Below are positions 27,201 to 34,789 of a stretch of DNA of 64,000 bases, piece by piece. The stretch comes from Treponema sp. JC4 (lineage in GTDB: Bacteria; Spirochaetota; Spirochaetia; Treponematales; Treponemataceae): assembly GCF_000260795.1 (NCBI RefSeq), contig NZ_AJGU01000007.1:27462-91461 (forward strand), read 5' to 3'. Position 1 is the first letter of the stretch; each line of letters begins with the position of its first letter. The notes under the pieces are model-generated. The model did not search any database, was not told where the DNA came from, and was given only the letters and a program-made list of their open reading frames with translations. A program made the position numbers and the translations under genes.

Positions 27201-27714
27201 AAGCAACACCATCAAGCTGTTCAAGGCGAGGCTTAAGGGTATCTTCAGAAAGAGTACGGATTTCCTCAGGAGTACGTGGACCTTTTACGGTGAGCATCAT
27301 AATAGGCATCATCGAAGGGTCCATTCGGATTGTAATAGGAGTTTTTGCATCAGTCGGCAGATAACTTCGGACAAGGTCAATCTTATCGCGGATATCATTT
27401 GCCGCCGCATCAAGGTTAGTTCCGTAATTGAACTCCATGATTACAAGGCTCATACCAGTCATTGAGCGGGACTGTAATTTTTTAAGACCAGTTACACCAG
27501 AAAGTGATCCTTCCAGAGTTCTGGTAAGGCTCTGCTCTACCTCTTCAGGACCAGCATTACCATACTGAGTGTAAACAATCATGTATGGCAAATCCATATC
27601 AGGATACAAATCCAGAGGAAGACTGAAGGTACAGTATAAACCAAGGGCAACAAGCACTATAAAGACAAGCAGCGTTGTTACCGGCTTTTTTACAAATTTT
27701 TCTACAAATGTCAT
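24223..27714 (-). CDS. RND efflux permease (HAE/AcrB-like) with Lys-rich tail
   Basis: Inner-membrane proton-driven exporter, 1163 residues. It starts MTFVEKFVKKPVTTLLVFIV, and has two groups of six TM segments separated by two large periplasmic loops. The proton-relay region is GMLVDNSIVVLENI in TM4. The family core ends near residue 1030; a cytoplasmic tail of more than 100 residues follows, finishing in runs of K and E such as KKKGKKKKDKKSSEKSKE. That tail is not part of the RND fold. It acts with the membrane fusion protein and TolC-like gene upstream. Start 10 nt after the preceding gene. Confidence 0.95.
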   Translation of the reverse strand: MTFVEKFVKKPVTTLLVFIVLVALGLYCTFSLPLDLYPDMDLPYMIVYTQYGNAGPEEVEQSLTRTLEGSLSGVTGLKKLQSRSMTGMSLVIMEFNYGTNLDAAANDIRDKIDLVRSYLPTDAKTPITIRMDPSMMPIMMLTVKGPRTPEEIRTLSEDTLKPRLEQLDGVASINVVGGRERSINVDIPRDRLEAYGLSVSTIAQMIGAQNVQSSGGSIESDEINYSIKTNGKYTSLEDLKNTVISYKTTASDGSSAPSVVKLRLRDIADVYEGYKNQSTLAFLDSEPSVMLMVTKQSGKNSVAAAKKVRKAVEKLNKEIPSDLSIVETYNTTDIIEQTVHEVVKSVIIGALLAIIILFVFLRSFKTTFIIGLSIPISVFITLMLMYFKGISINMISMGGLLLGIGMLVDNSIVVLENIFAYRQTDAKPTVSAILGSQEMVSSITSSTLTSVCIFLPMVMFQKQLGMMGQMFNNLAFTIIFSLLCSLFVAVALVPVLCSTYLPLDKMSEKEHKGLSYGINRAFDRFFINLGNAYGRGVKWVLHHRKLFIFSLLGLLIFSFVSIKWIGFVFMPEESENTISLDVTLPKGSTLDATSEVVAEMQQKCWGVLKGVKYTSTTVGGSSFLSSSATTNEATIRFTFYEAKERKPGWDNDKSAKKKVQEFFNDFPGTQVKFSQNMNSVGSGGTVIEIRCDDLNLLRQTATDVQKALETYGSDFITSVTSDLEDGLPQAEIVVDRDRMYELGLNVYSVGSEISAAINGTTASRYTKNGNDIDVVVKLAEKDRKKLKDLDSIFVMNSFGSRIPLSSFAHVEQTTSPVTIYRQNQSRIIKVTAKTVSGVSLDIIQSKINKIINDNIPKDDAVSITISGDFADMMEAVVKFGAIIIMAAILVFVVMASQFESLVDPFIVLFTIPLSFIGVIAIYAITGTKLNVITIMGVLVLVGTIVNNGIVLVDYTNLLRKRGYALEEACIQAASNRLRPILMSTLTTVISLAPMAFFPGEGNTSMQPISLTVFGGMTFGSLMTLFLMPTIYFIVNSKRMKKAEKKAAKKALKERKKLEERGFTQEDIDHMEGYSENIVARTAASKDVFEAAKLEKTEKSENPAPVKAFVSPIAETSDEAKDEKEEKKKGKKKKDKKSSEKSKEGKKEKKNKKDKKHKKDKNKD

Positions 27715-27724
27715 AAACTTCCAC

Positions 27725-28641
27725 CTACTCTGTAAGAGAAACTACATTTACTTTTGCGCCTTCGCTAAGAAGGGTCTGACCTTTTGTAACAACAGACTGA
27801 CCGGAAAGAAGTCCTTCTACAATTTCAGTTTTGTCATCAATTGTAAGGCCGGTTTTTACAGCCTGCTGATGAACTAAAGGTTTTCCGTTTTCATCTACAC
27901 TGTCAGAAATTACAAATACAAAAGGATTTCCATCGCGGGTTACAATGGCAGTTGAAGGCAAAACGATTGTATTATTGTGAGATTCAGTAATCAGTTTTAC
28001 GCGGGCATACATACCGATTTTGATTTTATTGTTGCGCTGAACGATGCGAACCTTTGTAAGCATTGTACGGCTTGAGTTATCAAGAACAGGGCTTACTTCC
28101 GAAACCTTTGCTCCAAAAACTTCTCCTGGATAAGCGTCAAAAGTAAGTTCTACTCTCTGACCTTCCTTTACACGGCTGATAAAGCGCTCCGGAACATTTA
28201 TTTTAATTTCCATTTCTTCAGTATTACTGATTTTTGCAACCGGCATTGCCTGGCTTACAGTCGTACCGATATTTGTAACAAGAGAGATGATACGGCCTGC
28301 AGCCGGTGCTTTAACAGGGCTTTCCGAATAATTGTATCCCGGACGGCTTGCGTCCACATAAGCAATTATCTGATTTTTTACAACATTGTCACCGACAGAA
28401 ACTTTTACTGCCGAAAGCTTTCCTGCCATATCCGGCATTACGCTTACAGAAGAAACAGAGTCTACGTCACCTCCGAATTCAAGATAGTCGTCCAGTGTTC
28501 CGGCACTTACCTTTTTCGCAGTTACGGCATACAGAATTTCTTCACTTTCTTTTTCTGCAGCTTTTGCAGCCTTTTTTCCGCAGCCTGTAAATACAGTCAT
28601 CAAAAGAGCAGCTGCTGTCAAAGTTAATATAATTTTTTCAT
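27725..28641 (-). CDS. RND membrane fusion lipoprotein (AcrA/HlyD family), frameshifted in the signal peptide
   Basis: Periplasmic adaptor linking pump and outer-membrane channel. The body has the lipoyl/barrel-sandwich halves (VSVGDNVVKNQIIAYVD; KAPAAGRIISLVTNIGTTV) and the beta-barrel. The natural start, ATG at 28641 with GGGAG 18 nt after tolC, reads only MKKLY then stop. With one more A in the A6 tract (28633-28638) it would read MKKIILTLTAAALLMTVFTG followed by the lipobox Cys. So the gene has a one-base deletion, is phase-variable by slippage, or reflects an assembly error. The longest intact frame begins at a TTG at 28621 without a ribosome binding site. Confidence 0.85.
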
Positions 28642-28659
28642 ATATAATCTCCCTTTTTC

Positions 28660-30117
28660 CTATTTTGTAAGTTTTGTATTCAAATCATTTTCAAGCTTAA
28701 GCACAGTCTTGATGAAGGTGAATTTTTCATTCATCAAACCAAGTTTTGCCTGCTTGAGAGAATTTTCTGCATCACGAACGGCAAGTTCTTCCTGAGAACC
28801 GTTATTGTAACCGCGCAGGGTTGAAGTATAGGCAGCCTGGGCAACTTCAATATTTCGGTTCATAGAATTGATATTGTCGATACTCTTATTGATATCCGCT
28901 ACAGAATTGTGAATTGTCATTTCTGTATTCTGATAAAGCTGTTCAAGTCCAAGTTCTGTCTGTGCCAGCTGCTGTTTTGTATCTTTGATTTTCTGCATGT
29001 TAGCGCTGAAAGGAAGCATATCAAAGAGATTTGAATAAACCAGAGTAATTGTCAGAGAACCTGTTTCATTACGGTTATCCTTATCAAGCCAGTTTGTTTT
29101 TATATCTGTAACACTTGGAGAAAGTCCCCAGCCTACAGAAAGAGAAGGAGTAAAAGTTTTTACGTTAGCAGCATTAATTCCGCTTTTAAGCACCTGAATT
29201 GTCTTTTTAAGGTTCATAACTTCAGGATTCTGATCAACATACTTTGAATAAAGCTCGTCTGCATTCAAATCAGAAAGCACTGCTCTTATAGACTGATAAT
29301 CAGCATCAATAGAACCGTTAAGTTCAATTTCCTGTCCGTAAGGAAGGCCTAAGAGAAAGGCAAACAAATCAAGCTGCTGAGAAACCTGCTGGCGTTCCCA
29401 TTCAACTTCAGGCTTTTTATTAAGATAAGTAACGCGGGCATTCAAAAGAGAAAGCTCCGGCACCTGACCGTTACGATAGTTGATTTCTGCCTGCTTCATG
29501 CGGGCTTCTGCATTTGCAAGAGACTCTTCATCAATATTTAGTTTTTCCTGCATAACAAGAATTCCGTAAAAAAGCTGGCGGATCTGAAGTTCTGTTTCGT
29601 TACAGGTCTTTTCCCAGCTGATTTTTCCGGCTTCATACTGTTTTCTTGAAATAATCATCTGTCCGACCATTGCAAGGTTAAAGTTCCACTGAAAAGAAAG
29701 GCTTGCAACAGGATGCCAGAGAACAGCTTCTTTATCTGTAATCATAGAATCAATGATTTTATCTTTATTTGCATAAGCTGTAGCAGCATCCATATTCTGA
29801 ACCATTCCCATAAGAACAGCAGTGGTTGTCATCTGGCTTTTTATGTAATCAAGAGAATTGCTGCGGGCCAGAGTTCCGCTAAGGCTTGCACTTGGTAAAA
29901 GAGTATTCCAGGAATATCTGTCTGCCCTCTTTTTCATTTCAAGGTCAATTGCAGCACTTTTAAGCGACTTGCTGTTTTCAAGAGCGTAATTTACCGCCTG
30001 TTCAATAGTTAATTTCATTTTTCCATCTGAGGCTTCTGAGCTTTCCTGCGCCTGCAGTGAAAAAAGGCAGCAAAAACAACAGATTGATGCTGCAAATAAT
30101 TTAGTAATTGTTTTCAT
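28660..30117 (-). CDS. TolC-family outer-membrane efflux protein
   Basis: 485 residues with a signal peptide (MKTITKLFAASICCFCCLFS, cleavage near LQAQ). Two repeats of the outer-membrane efflux fold: LTIEQAVNYALENSKSLKSA near the N terminus, with long coiled helices and a second copy in the C-terminal half. It would form the outer-membrane channel of the RND pump encoded downstream. Its ATG overlaps the tetR stop codon (TAATG), so the two are translationally coupled. Confidence 0.9.
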   Translation of the reverse strand: MKTITKLFAASICCFCCLFSLQAQESSEASDGKMKLTIEQAVNYALENSKSLKSAAIDLEMKKRADRYSWNTLLPSASLSGTLARSNSLDYIKSQMTTTAVLMGMVQNMDAATAYANKDKIIDSMITDKEAVLWHPVASLSFQWNFNLAMVGQMIISRKQYEAGKISWEKTCNETELQIRQLFYGILVMQEKLNIDEESLANAEARMKQAEINYRNGQVPELSLLNARVTYLNKKPEVEWERQQVSQQLDLFAFLLGLPYGQEIELNGSIDADYQSIRAVLSDLNADELYSKYVDQNPEVMNLKKTIQVLKSGINAANVKTFTPSLSVGWGLSPSVTDIKTNWLDKDNRNETGSLTITLVYSNLFDMLPFSANMQKIKDTKQQLAQTELGLEQLYQNTEMTIHNSVADINKSIDNINSMNRNIEVAQAAYTSTLRGYNNGSQEELAVRDAENSLKQAKLGLMNEKFTFIKTVLKLENDLNTKLTK

Positions 30118-31358
30118 TAAACATTACCTCCCTTTTTTAAATATTTATCCAATGTAAGTCCACCGGCTATCATATTAAACAAACTCCTTAAAGAATCATT
30201 TAGTTCTATTTCTGAGAATTCATGATGAATTGCATTTACAACCAGGAATACCGGGAAAGAAAAAATCCATCCGGCAACAAGATGAGGATCAAAGCAGGAA
30301 TACCTTTCCTTTACTTCTTTTGTAACTGATTTTCCAAGCTCTTCAGCAAGCCCCAGAGAAATCTTTTCATTTACAATTGTTTCAAAGCGTTCTGTATTAT
30401 AGTTTCCTTCAAGCTGAATCCACTTGCAGGCAGTAAGCATCTTTTTTCTTGTATTAAAATAGATGGTTTCAGTTTTTAAAAGCAGATAAAGCTTTTCAAG
30501 AGGGCTGTCAACCTGTCTCATATTCTGAAGGACAGTAGAAAGCATCATATTAATTTCCGGCGCAATCAAAGAAGTAAGCATCTGCTGTTTATCTCTGAAC
30601 CAGGTGTAGAGGCTGCTTTTTACCATTCCAAGTTCTGTAGCAACTGCTTCAACAGTTACGTTAGGAAAACCAACCTTTGCAACAACAGATGAAAGAGCAA
30701 CAAGCTTTTTATCAAGCTGAGGAAGAGCAGCAAGAGAGTTCAGACAGATTGTATCAAGATGGGCAAAGTCAGCAGGAGAAAGAAAGTCTTTTGGAGCCTG
30801 GAGTCCGCCATAGATGATTTTTAAAATATTTTCTTCAAAGTTTTCATAAAGATTTTCCTTTGTTTCAGAAACCCTGAACCAGCCCAGAAGAAAATCAATC
30901 ATCGTTACGGCAACATAAAGTCCTCTTGAATAAAGATCGTAATCTTTAATCTTGTGATTTTCGTCATAAAATAGTGAAAAAAGGCTGACACCTTCGTCGC
31001 AGTATCGGTAAAGCCGTTTATCCTCACCTACATCAGGTGAAGAAAAAAGTCCGTAATTTATGATTTCGGGATGAACTTTTAAAAAGCGAAGGGCTGAAAC
31101 AATACATTCTTTATATTTTTTTTCACGATAAAGAAGGTCAATTTCCTTCATATTAGAATAAATTGTTTCAAAAATTCGCTGCTGAACGGCAGCCTCTAAA
31201 TCTTCCTTGCTTTTAAAATGACGGTAAATGGCCGTCTTGGAAATATTAACTTCCTTTGCAATACTGGAAAGCGAAATCGAACTTAGAGAATTCGATTTTA
31301 AAAGAGAAAAGGTCGCTTGAATGATTTTTTCTTTTGTCGAAACTTCTTCTTCACTCAT
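30117..31358 (-). CDS. Double-headed TetR/AcrR-type repressor (two HTH units in one chain)
   Basis: 413 residues, about twice the TetR size. Unit 1 has an HTH at about residues 12-50 (ISLSSIAKEVNISKTAIYRH) and a ligand domain. Unit 2 has a second HTH at about 225-262 (VTVEAVATELGMVKSSLYTW) and another all-helical domain. Normally TetR proteins dimerise; this one carries two heads in one polypeptide. The start is the ATG at 31358; a 30-residue upstream extension would be coded by the operator and promoter and is rejected. It is first in the efflux operon, with a 40-bp palindrome 10 bp upstream, so it is probably self-repressed and drug-induced. Confidence 0.88.
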   Translation of the reverse strand: MSEEEVSTKEKIIQATFSLLKSNSLSSISLSSIAKEVNISKTAIYRHFKSKEDLEAAVQQRIFETIYSNMKEIDLLYREKKYKECIVSALRFLKVHPEIINYGLFSSPDVGEDKRLYRYCDEGVSLFSLFYDENHKIKDYDLYSRGLYVAVTMIDFLLGWFRVSETKENLYENFEENILKIIYGGLQAPKDFLSPADFAHLDTICLNSLAALPQLDKKLVALSSVVAKVGFPNVTVEAVATELGMVKSSLYTWFRDKQQMLTSLIAPEINMMLSTVLQNMRQVDSPLEKLYLLLKTETIYFNTRKKMLTACKWIQLEGNYNTERFETIVNEKISLGLAEELGKSVTKEVKERYSCFDPHLVAGWIFSFPVFLVVNAIHHEFSEIELNDSLRSLFNMIAGGLTLDKYLKKGGNV

Positions 31359-31368
31359 TTTTCTACAG

Positions 31369-31441
31369 GTTACCGAACAATCGGTAACGTTACCGATTGT
31401 TCGGTAACAAATATACAAATATGAATGAATAATGTCAATTA
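31369..31441 (-). promoter_or_regulatory. Autoregulatory promoter and 40-bp perfect palindromic operator of the tetR-efflux operon
   Basis: 31369-31408 is a perfect 40-bp palindrome made of two head-to-head 20-bp sites, each itself a dyad GTTACCGA-nnnn-TCGGTAAC with centre ACAA or TTGT. Upstream on the minus strand are -35 TTGACA and -10 TATATT with a 17-bp spacer (about 31409-31441), so the transcription start falls in the operator. Four half-sites fit two copies of a double-headed repressor or a pair of dimers. Confidence 0.85.
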
Positions 31442-31448
31442 TGTACAA

Positions 31449-31604
31449 AAAAAAAACGCTTCCAGTCGAGCTTCAGCTTTCAAAACCGCGCCATAAGGCG
31501 CTACATGCTATTTTTGTAATGAAACTATTGAACGCGCCGCTAGCGCGGCAGACAAAAATAGAATGTTTTTGAAATCTGAATCTCTCCTTCTCGCGTTTTT
31601 TTTT
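31449..31604 (-). repeat. Structured 3'-UTR element, copy C (of five)
   Basis: Outer A8CGC/GCGT8 stem (31449-31459 with 31593-31603), second stem AGCTTCAGCTTTCAAAA with TTTTGAAATCTGAATCT (two mismatches), GCGCC/GGCGC hairpin 31488-31501, inner stem CTATTTTTGT (31508-31517) with ACAAAAATAG (31552-31561), terminal GCCGC/GCGGC hairpin 31536-31549. Conserved block AATGAAACTATT at 31518-31529. It begins about 30 nt after the hisS stop codon and its last stem plus T-run can serve as hisS terminator. Confidence 0.8.
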
Positions 31605-31632
31605 AATCCACCTTATCTGTGTCAATCTGTGG

Positions 31633-32856
31633 CTATTTCTTCATCTTTTCAAAATTGGTATAGCCGCACTTTTCAAGCATTGCAAACTGTGGGCCCGGCT
31701 TTTTATTCATCTTAAAGATTGCAACAGTGTAATCCTTGCGCAGCTCTTCTGATTTTTTCATAACCTCGCAGAAGTCTACGCCGTCTTCGTACAAGAGGGC
31801 GCACTTTTCTTTTGCATCCGGAATCTGATATTTCTGGTCAAAGAGGATTCCGCAGATGCGTTCAAAACCGATTGAAAAACCAACAGCCGGAACATTCTGT
31901 CCTATGAATTTTCCAATCATATTATCGTAGCGTCCGCCGCCGCCAACTGCACCGCTGAACTGAGGACAGGCAATTTCAAAAACAACACCAGTGTAATAGC
32001 CCTGTCCGCGAACAAGGTTTGGACAGTAAGTGATTTTATAACGGCCGTCTGCAATTTTTGAAGCAGTTTCAATTATGTATTTAAGGTCATCTGCAATGGC
32101 AGGATCTGCACATTTTGAAGCAACCTGTTCAAGAGTAATTCCATCTCCGGCACCTGTAATAAAATCATAAAGGGCATTTACAGCTGCCTCTGGGAAGGCT
32201 TTTTCTGTAAGTTCAGCCTTTACGCCATCTGCCCCGATTTTATCAAGCTTATCAAAAGAAATGCAGACAGAATCCAAAGTATCTGCAGCAAAGCCGAAGT
32301 TTTCCAGCATATTGCGAAGGATGCGGCGGTCATTGATATTAATAGAAAAATCCTTAAAACCGATTGCAAGCATAGCTCGGGCTGTTACGTCAATAAGTTC
32401 AACTTCTGCATTAGGAGAAGAATCGCCAAGAATATCAATATCACACTGAACAAACTCGCGGAGGCGGCCTTTCTGAGGGCGTTCTGCACGGTAAACGCGG
32501 TCTGTCTGAATTACCTTAAAAGGAGTCTGAAGATTATCCTTGTTTGCAGCATAAAAACGGCTCAAAGGAAGAGTCAGGTCATAGCGCAATCCCATATCGC
32601 TCAAAGTTTTTGCATCAGGGTTAGCAGCCAGAGCGGCGTCAAGTTTTTCTCCGCGTTTCAAAACCTTAAAAATCAGGTTGAGGTTGTCTCCACCGTCAGA
32701 TTTATCAAGATTTTCTGAATCTTCAAGAATTGGTGTTGAAATACGCTCAAAACCTGCAGCGCGGTAAGTTTCCAGAATCTTTCCCTGAACATAGTCACGG
32801 AGCTTCTGTTCTTCCGGCAAAATATCTCTCATTCCTTTTAATGCATTTGTTTTCAT
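31633..32856 (-). CDS. hisS: Histidyl-tRNA synthetase
   Basis: Class II aminoacyl-tRNA synthetase, 407 residues. Motif 1 region is KGMRDILPEEQKLRDY; motif 2 QTDRVYRAERPQKGRLREFVQ region; histidine motifs LVRGQGYYTGVVFEI and AVGGGGRYDNM; motif 3 AVGFSIGFERI. The anticodon-binding domain at the C terminus is shorter than average. It follows neuB by 27 bp with a GAGGA ribosome binding site. No T-box is seen before it, so it likely depends on the operon promoter near 36580. Confidence 0.95.
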   Translation of the reverse strand: MKTNALKGMRDILPEEQKLRDYVQGKILETYRAAGFERISTPILEDSENLDKSDGGDNLNLIFKVLKRGEKLDAALAANPDAKTLSDMGLRYDLTLPLSRFYAANKDNLQTPFKVIQTDRVYRAERPQKGRLREFVQCDIDILGDSSPNAEVELIDVTARAMLAIGFKDFSININDRRILRNMLENFGFAADTLDSVCISFDKLDKIGADGVKAELTEKAFPEAAVNALYDFITGAGDGITLEQVASKCADPAIADDLKYIIETASKIADGRYKITYCPNLVRGQGYYTGVVFEIACPQFSGAVGGGGRYDNMIGKFIGQNVPAVGFSIGFERICGILFDQKYQIPDAKEKCALLYEDGVDFCEVMKKSEELRKDYTVAIFKMNKKPGPQFAMLEKCGYTNFEKMKK

Positions 32857-32883
32857 ATATTTATTTTTCCTCTAAAAATTTAT

Positions 32884-34002
32884 TTACTTTTTTATTACAT
32901 GACTGAACTGCAGTCCTTCGCCGTTTTTAGCATCGCAGGCAAGTTCAGCGCCAATCATCATATCATAAAACATAGGATTTATTCCCGGGGTAAGCACTTT
33001 TTCTGTACGCAAAATTGCAATATCCCCCTGACCTATTTTTTCACCTTTTTTCATATCCCGCATAAAATGAAGGCTTCTGTTTGTTCGTCCGTAGTTTGAA
33101 GTTTCTGAAGGCGCAAGTTCCTTCTTGCAGTCAAAAAGCATAGCTTCAAGCTGCGCCTTCGAAAAGTTTTCTGAAAACTGCTTTATAACTTCTTCAAGTC
33201 CATGCTCCCGCCCGTAACGCTTCATCAGGGCCTGAGTCTGATGGACAGCGTGAACCATAAGGGCAAACTGTTCAGGTTCCAGCGCCACAGGATCATCAAG
33301 TCCGCTTGTTTTTTTACTGAGCGTAAAATGCTTTTCTATTATACTGCCACCAAGAGCCGCACTTAAAGAAGGCACCAGCATAGGATCCAGGCTGTGGTCA
33401 CTTACGCCGTATTCAACGCCAAATATTTTTCCAAGCGAAGCCATTACACCAAGCTTATAATCAGCTTCAGGAGCAGGATAACTTGTAACACAGTGTAAAA
33501 AGCTAACGCCTTCAGTACCCAAAAGCTCAAAAGCACGCTCAATATCACAGAGCTTTGAAACCCCGGAAGAAATAATAACAGGCACAGGAGATTTTCCCGC
33601 CGCCTTCTGATCCGTGCGGTAATCCCGCAGGGCTTCCAGCATTTTATAATGATTTAATTCCGGCGAAGCAATTTTTACGATGTCCGGCTCAATTTCCAAA
33701 AGCTCTTTAAGACTCTTCAGCCCGAAAGGAGAACAGCAGAACCTGCATCCCTTAGAATGTGTATAATCCAGAAGTTCCTTATAAAAAGCTTTATCACATT
33801 CCAACTGGCGGAAGCGCTCATACAAGGGAATACGGCCGGTCGGTAAATCTACAAAACCTGTAAGCGGGTGAAGAATCTCATCAGCATAAACCCACTGAAA
33901 TTTAATTGCGTCTGCCCCGTTTTCTGCCGCAGCATCAATAAGACGGAATGCTTTTTCTTTTGAACCTTCGTGACTTGTCCCGATTTCTGCAATAATCAGC
34001 AT
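32884..34002 (-). CDS. N-acetylneuraminate synthase family protein (NeuB/SpsE-like)
   Basis: Condenses PEP with an amino sugar to make a sialic or related nonulosonic acid. 372 residues: TIM-barrel beginning IIAEIGTSHEGSKEKAFRLI, with DAIKFQW, CSPFGLKSLKELL and IVKIASPELNHY; C-terminal SAF antifreeze-like domain from about residue 300 (SLHFMRDMKKGEKIGQGDIA). NeuB, PseI and LegI cannot be separated by eye. No CMP-sugar synthetase is in the window. It lies 15 bp after the broken lipoprotein gene and before hisS. Confidence 0.88.
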   Translation of the reverse strand: MLIIAEIGTSHEGSKEKAFRLIDAAAENGADAIKFQWVYADEILHPLTGFVDLPTGRIPLYERFRQLECDKAFYKELLDYTHSKGCRFCCSPFGLKSLKELLEIEPDIVKIASPELNHYKMLEALRDYRTDQKAAGKSPVPVIISSGVSKLCDIERAFELLGTEGVSFLHCVTSYPAPEADYKLGVMASLGKIFGVEYGVSDHSLDPMLVPSLSAALGGSIIEKHFTLSKKTSGLDDPVALEPEQFALMVHAVHQTQALMKRYGREHGLEEVIKQFSENFSKAQLEAMLFDCKKELAPSETSNYGRTNRSLHFMRDMKKGEKIGQGDIAILRTEKVLTPGINPMFYDMMIGAELACDAKNGEGLQFSHVIKK

Positions 34003-34017
34003 CTTAAAACCTTTGCT

Positions 34018-34385
34018 CTACTTTTTTGCAGCCTGCTTTACTGCCGCTTCAGCCTTATAGCGGTTTGAATAAATTACAATGCATGAAGAAGGAATCCAGC
34101 CGTTCTCAAAAAGATACCACTGCTCCCCTTCCTTATTAATCGCAAAACCCGTAACCTGTAAAATTTCATCTTTACGGCAGTAAGAATTTGTTGCCGAATC
34201 CCTGGAAGGCTCTTGTCTGAAACCAACATAAGGCTCTGAAACAACAGCCCAGTCTACATCCGGAGCAATTGCAAAAGGATAAGAATTATCAAAATCTACA
34301 GTTTCAATTTTATCATCATTTTTTTACAGCCGGAAAAGCAAATTAAAAGGCCAGCGCAAAAAAGAAGGATAAGATACCTTTTCAT
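34018..34385 (-). pseudogene. SH3-like lipoprotein gene, frameshifted at a poly-A tract
   Basis: From the ATG at 34385 the frame gives MKRYLILLFCAGLLICFSGC, a clear lipoprotein signal, then KK and soon a stop. The next frame gives a complete C-terminal part, DDKIETVDFDNSYPF to the stop at 34018, with SYCRKDEILQVTGFAI and ENGWIPSSCIVIY resembling a bacterial SH3 domain. The break is at seven A (plus-strand T, 34319-34325); eight would restore one continuous 122-residue protein. Tight spacing to its neighbours (3 and 15 bp) suggests it was a normal operon member. Slippage-based on/off switching, true decay and assembly error are all possible. Confidence 0.8.
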
Positions 34386-34388
34386 AAA

Positions 34389-34787
34389 TTATAGCCCCAT
34401 CTCTTTGAGCTTAGCATAAATTTTCAAATCAGAATCTACAAAATTCAATTCAGGGATTTTATTAAAATCTTCCCATTTGTAGTCAGTGTGTTCTGTAAGG
34501 GTAAAGCGGCGGCTAAGCCCGTCTTCTGCAAAATGAACGCGAAAGGCATCTACAAAGCACTCTTTTCCCTTATGTTCAAAGCTTACTTCGCAGAGTTTTT
34601 CAAAAACCTCAACTTCTACGCCGAACTCTTCATTCATTTCCCGCTTAATGGCAGTTACAAAATCTTCTCCGGCATCAATTTTTCCGCCCGGGAATTCCCA
34701 TCGGCCACCCATATCACCGGTATTCTGGCGTTTTGCAAGAAAAACCTTTCCATCTCTAATATCAATACATGCAATAGATCTGCTCAT
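34389..34787 (-). CDS. NUDIX hydrolase (MutT-like)
   Basis: 132 residues. A perfect Nudix box GKIDAGEDFVTAIKREMNEE followed by FGV, after WEFPG. The small size and position of the box match MutT (8-oxo-dGTP diphosphatase) or related nucleotide pyrophosphatases; the substrate is not certain. Start at 34787, 2 bp after the preceding gene, in a compact minus-strand operon. Confidence 0.9.
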   Translation of the reverse strand: MSRSIACIDIRDGKVFLAKRQNTGDMGGRWEFPGGKIDAGEDFVTAIKREMNEEFGVEVEVFEKLCEVSFEHKGKECFVDAFRVHFAEDGLSRRFTLTEHTDYKWEDFNKIPELNFVDSDLKIYAKLKEMGL

Positions 34788-34789
34788 GC

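Noticed and set aside
31359..31448. N-terminal 30-residue extension of the TetR protein
   Set aside because: It would be encoded by the -10 box and the palindromic operator; the ATG at 31358 fits the family start.
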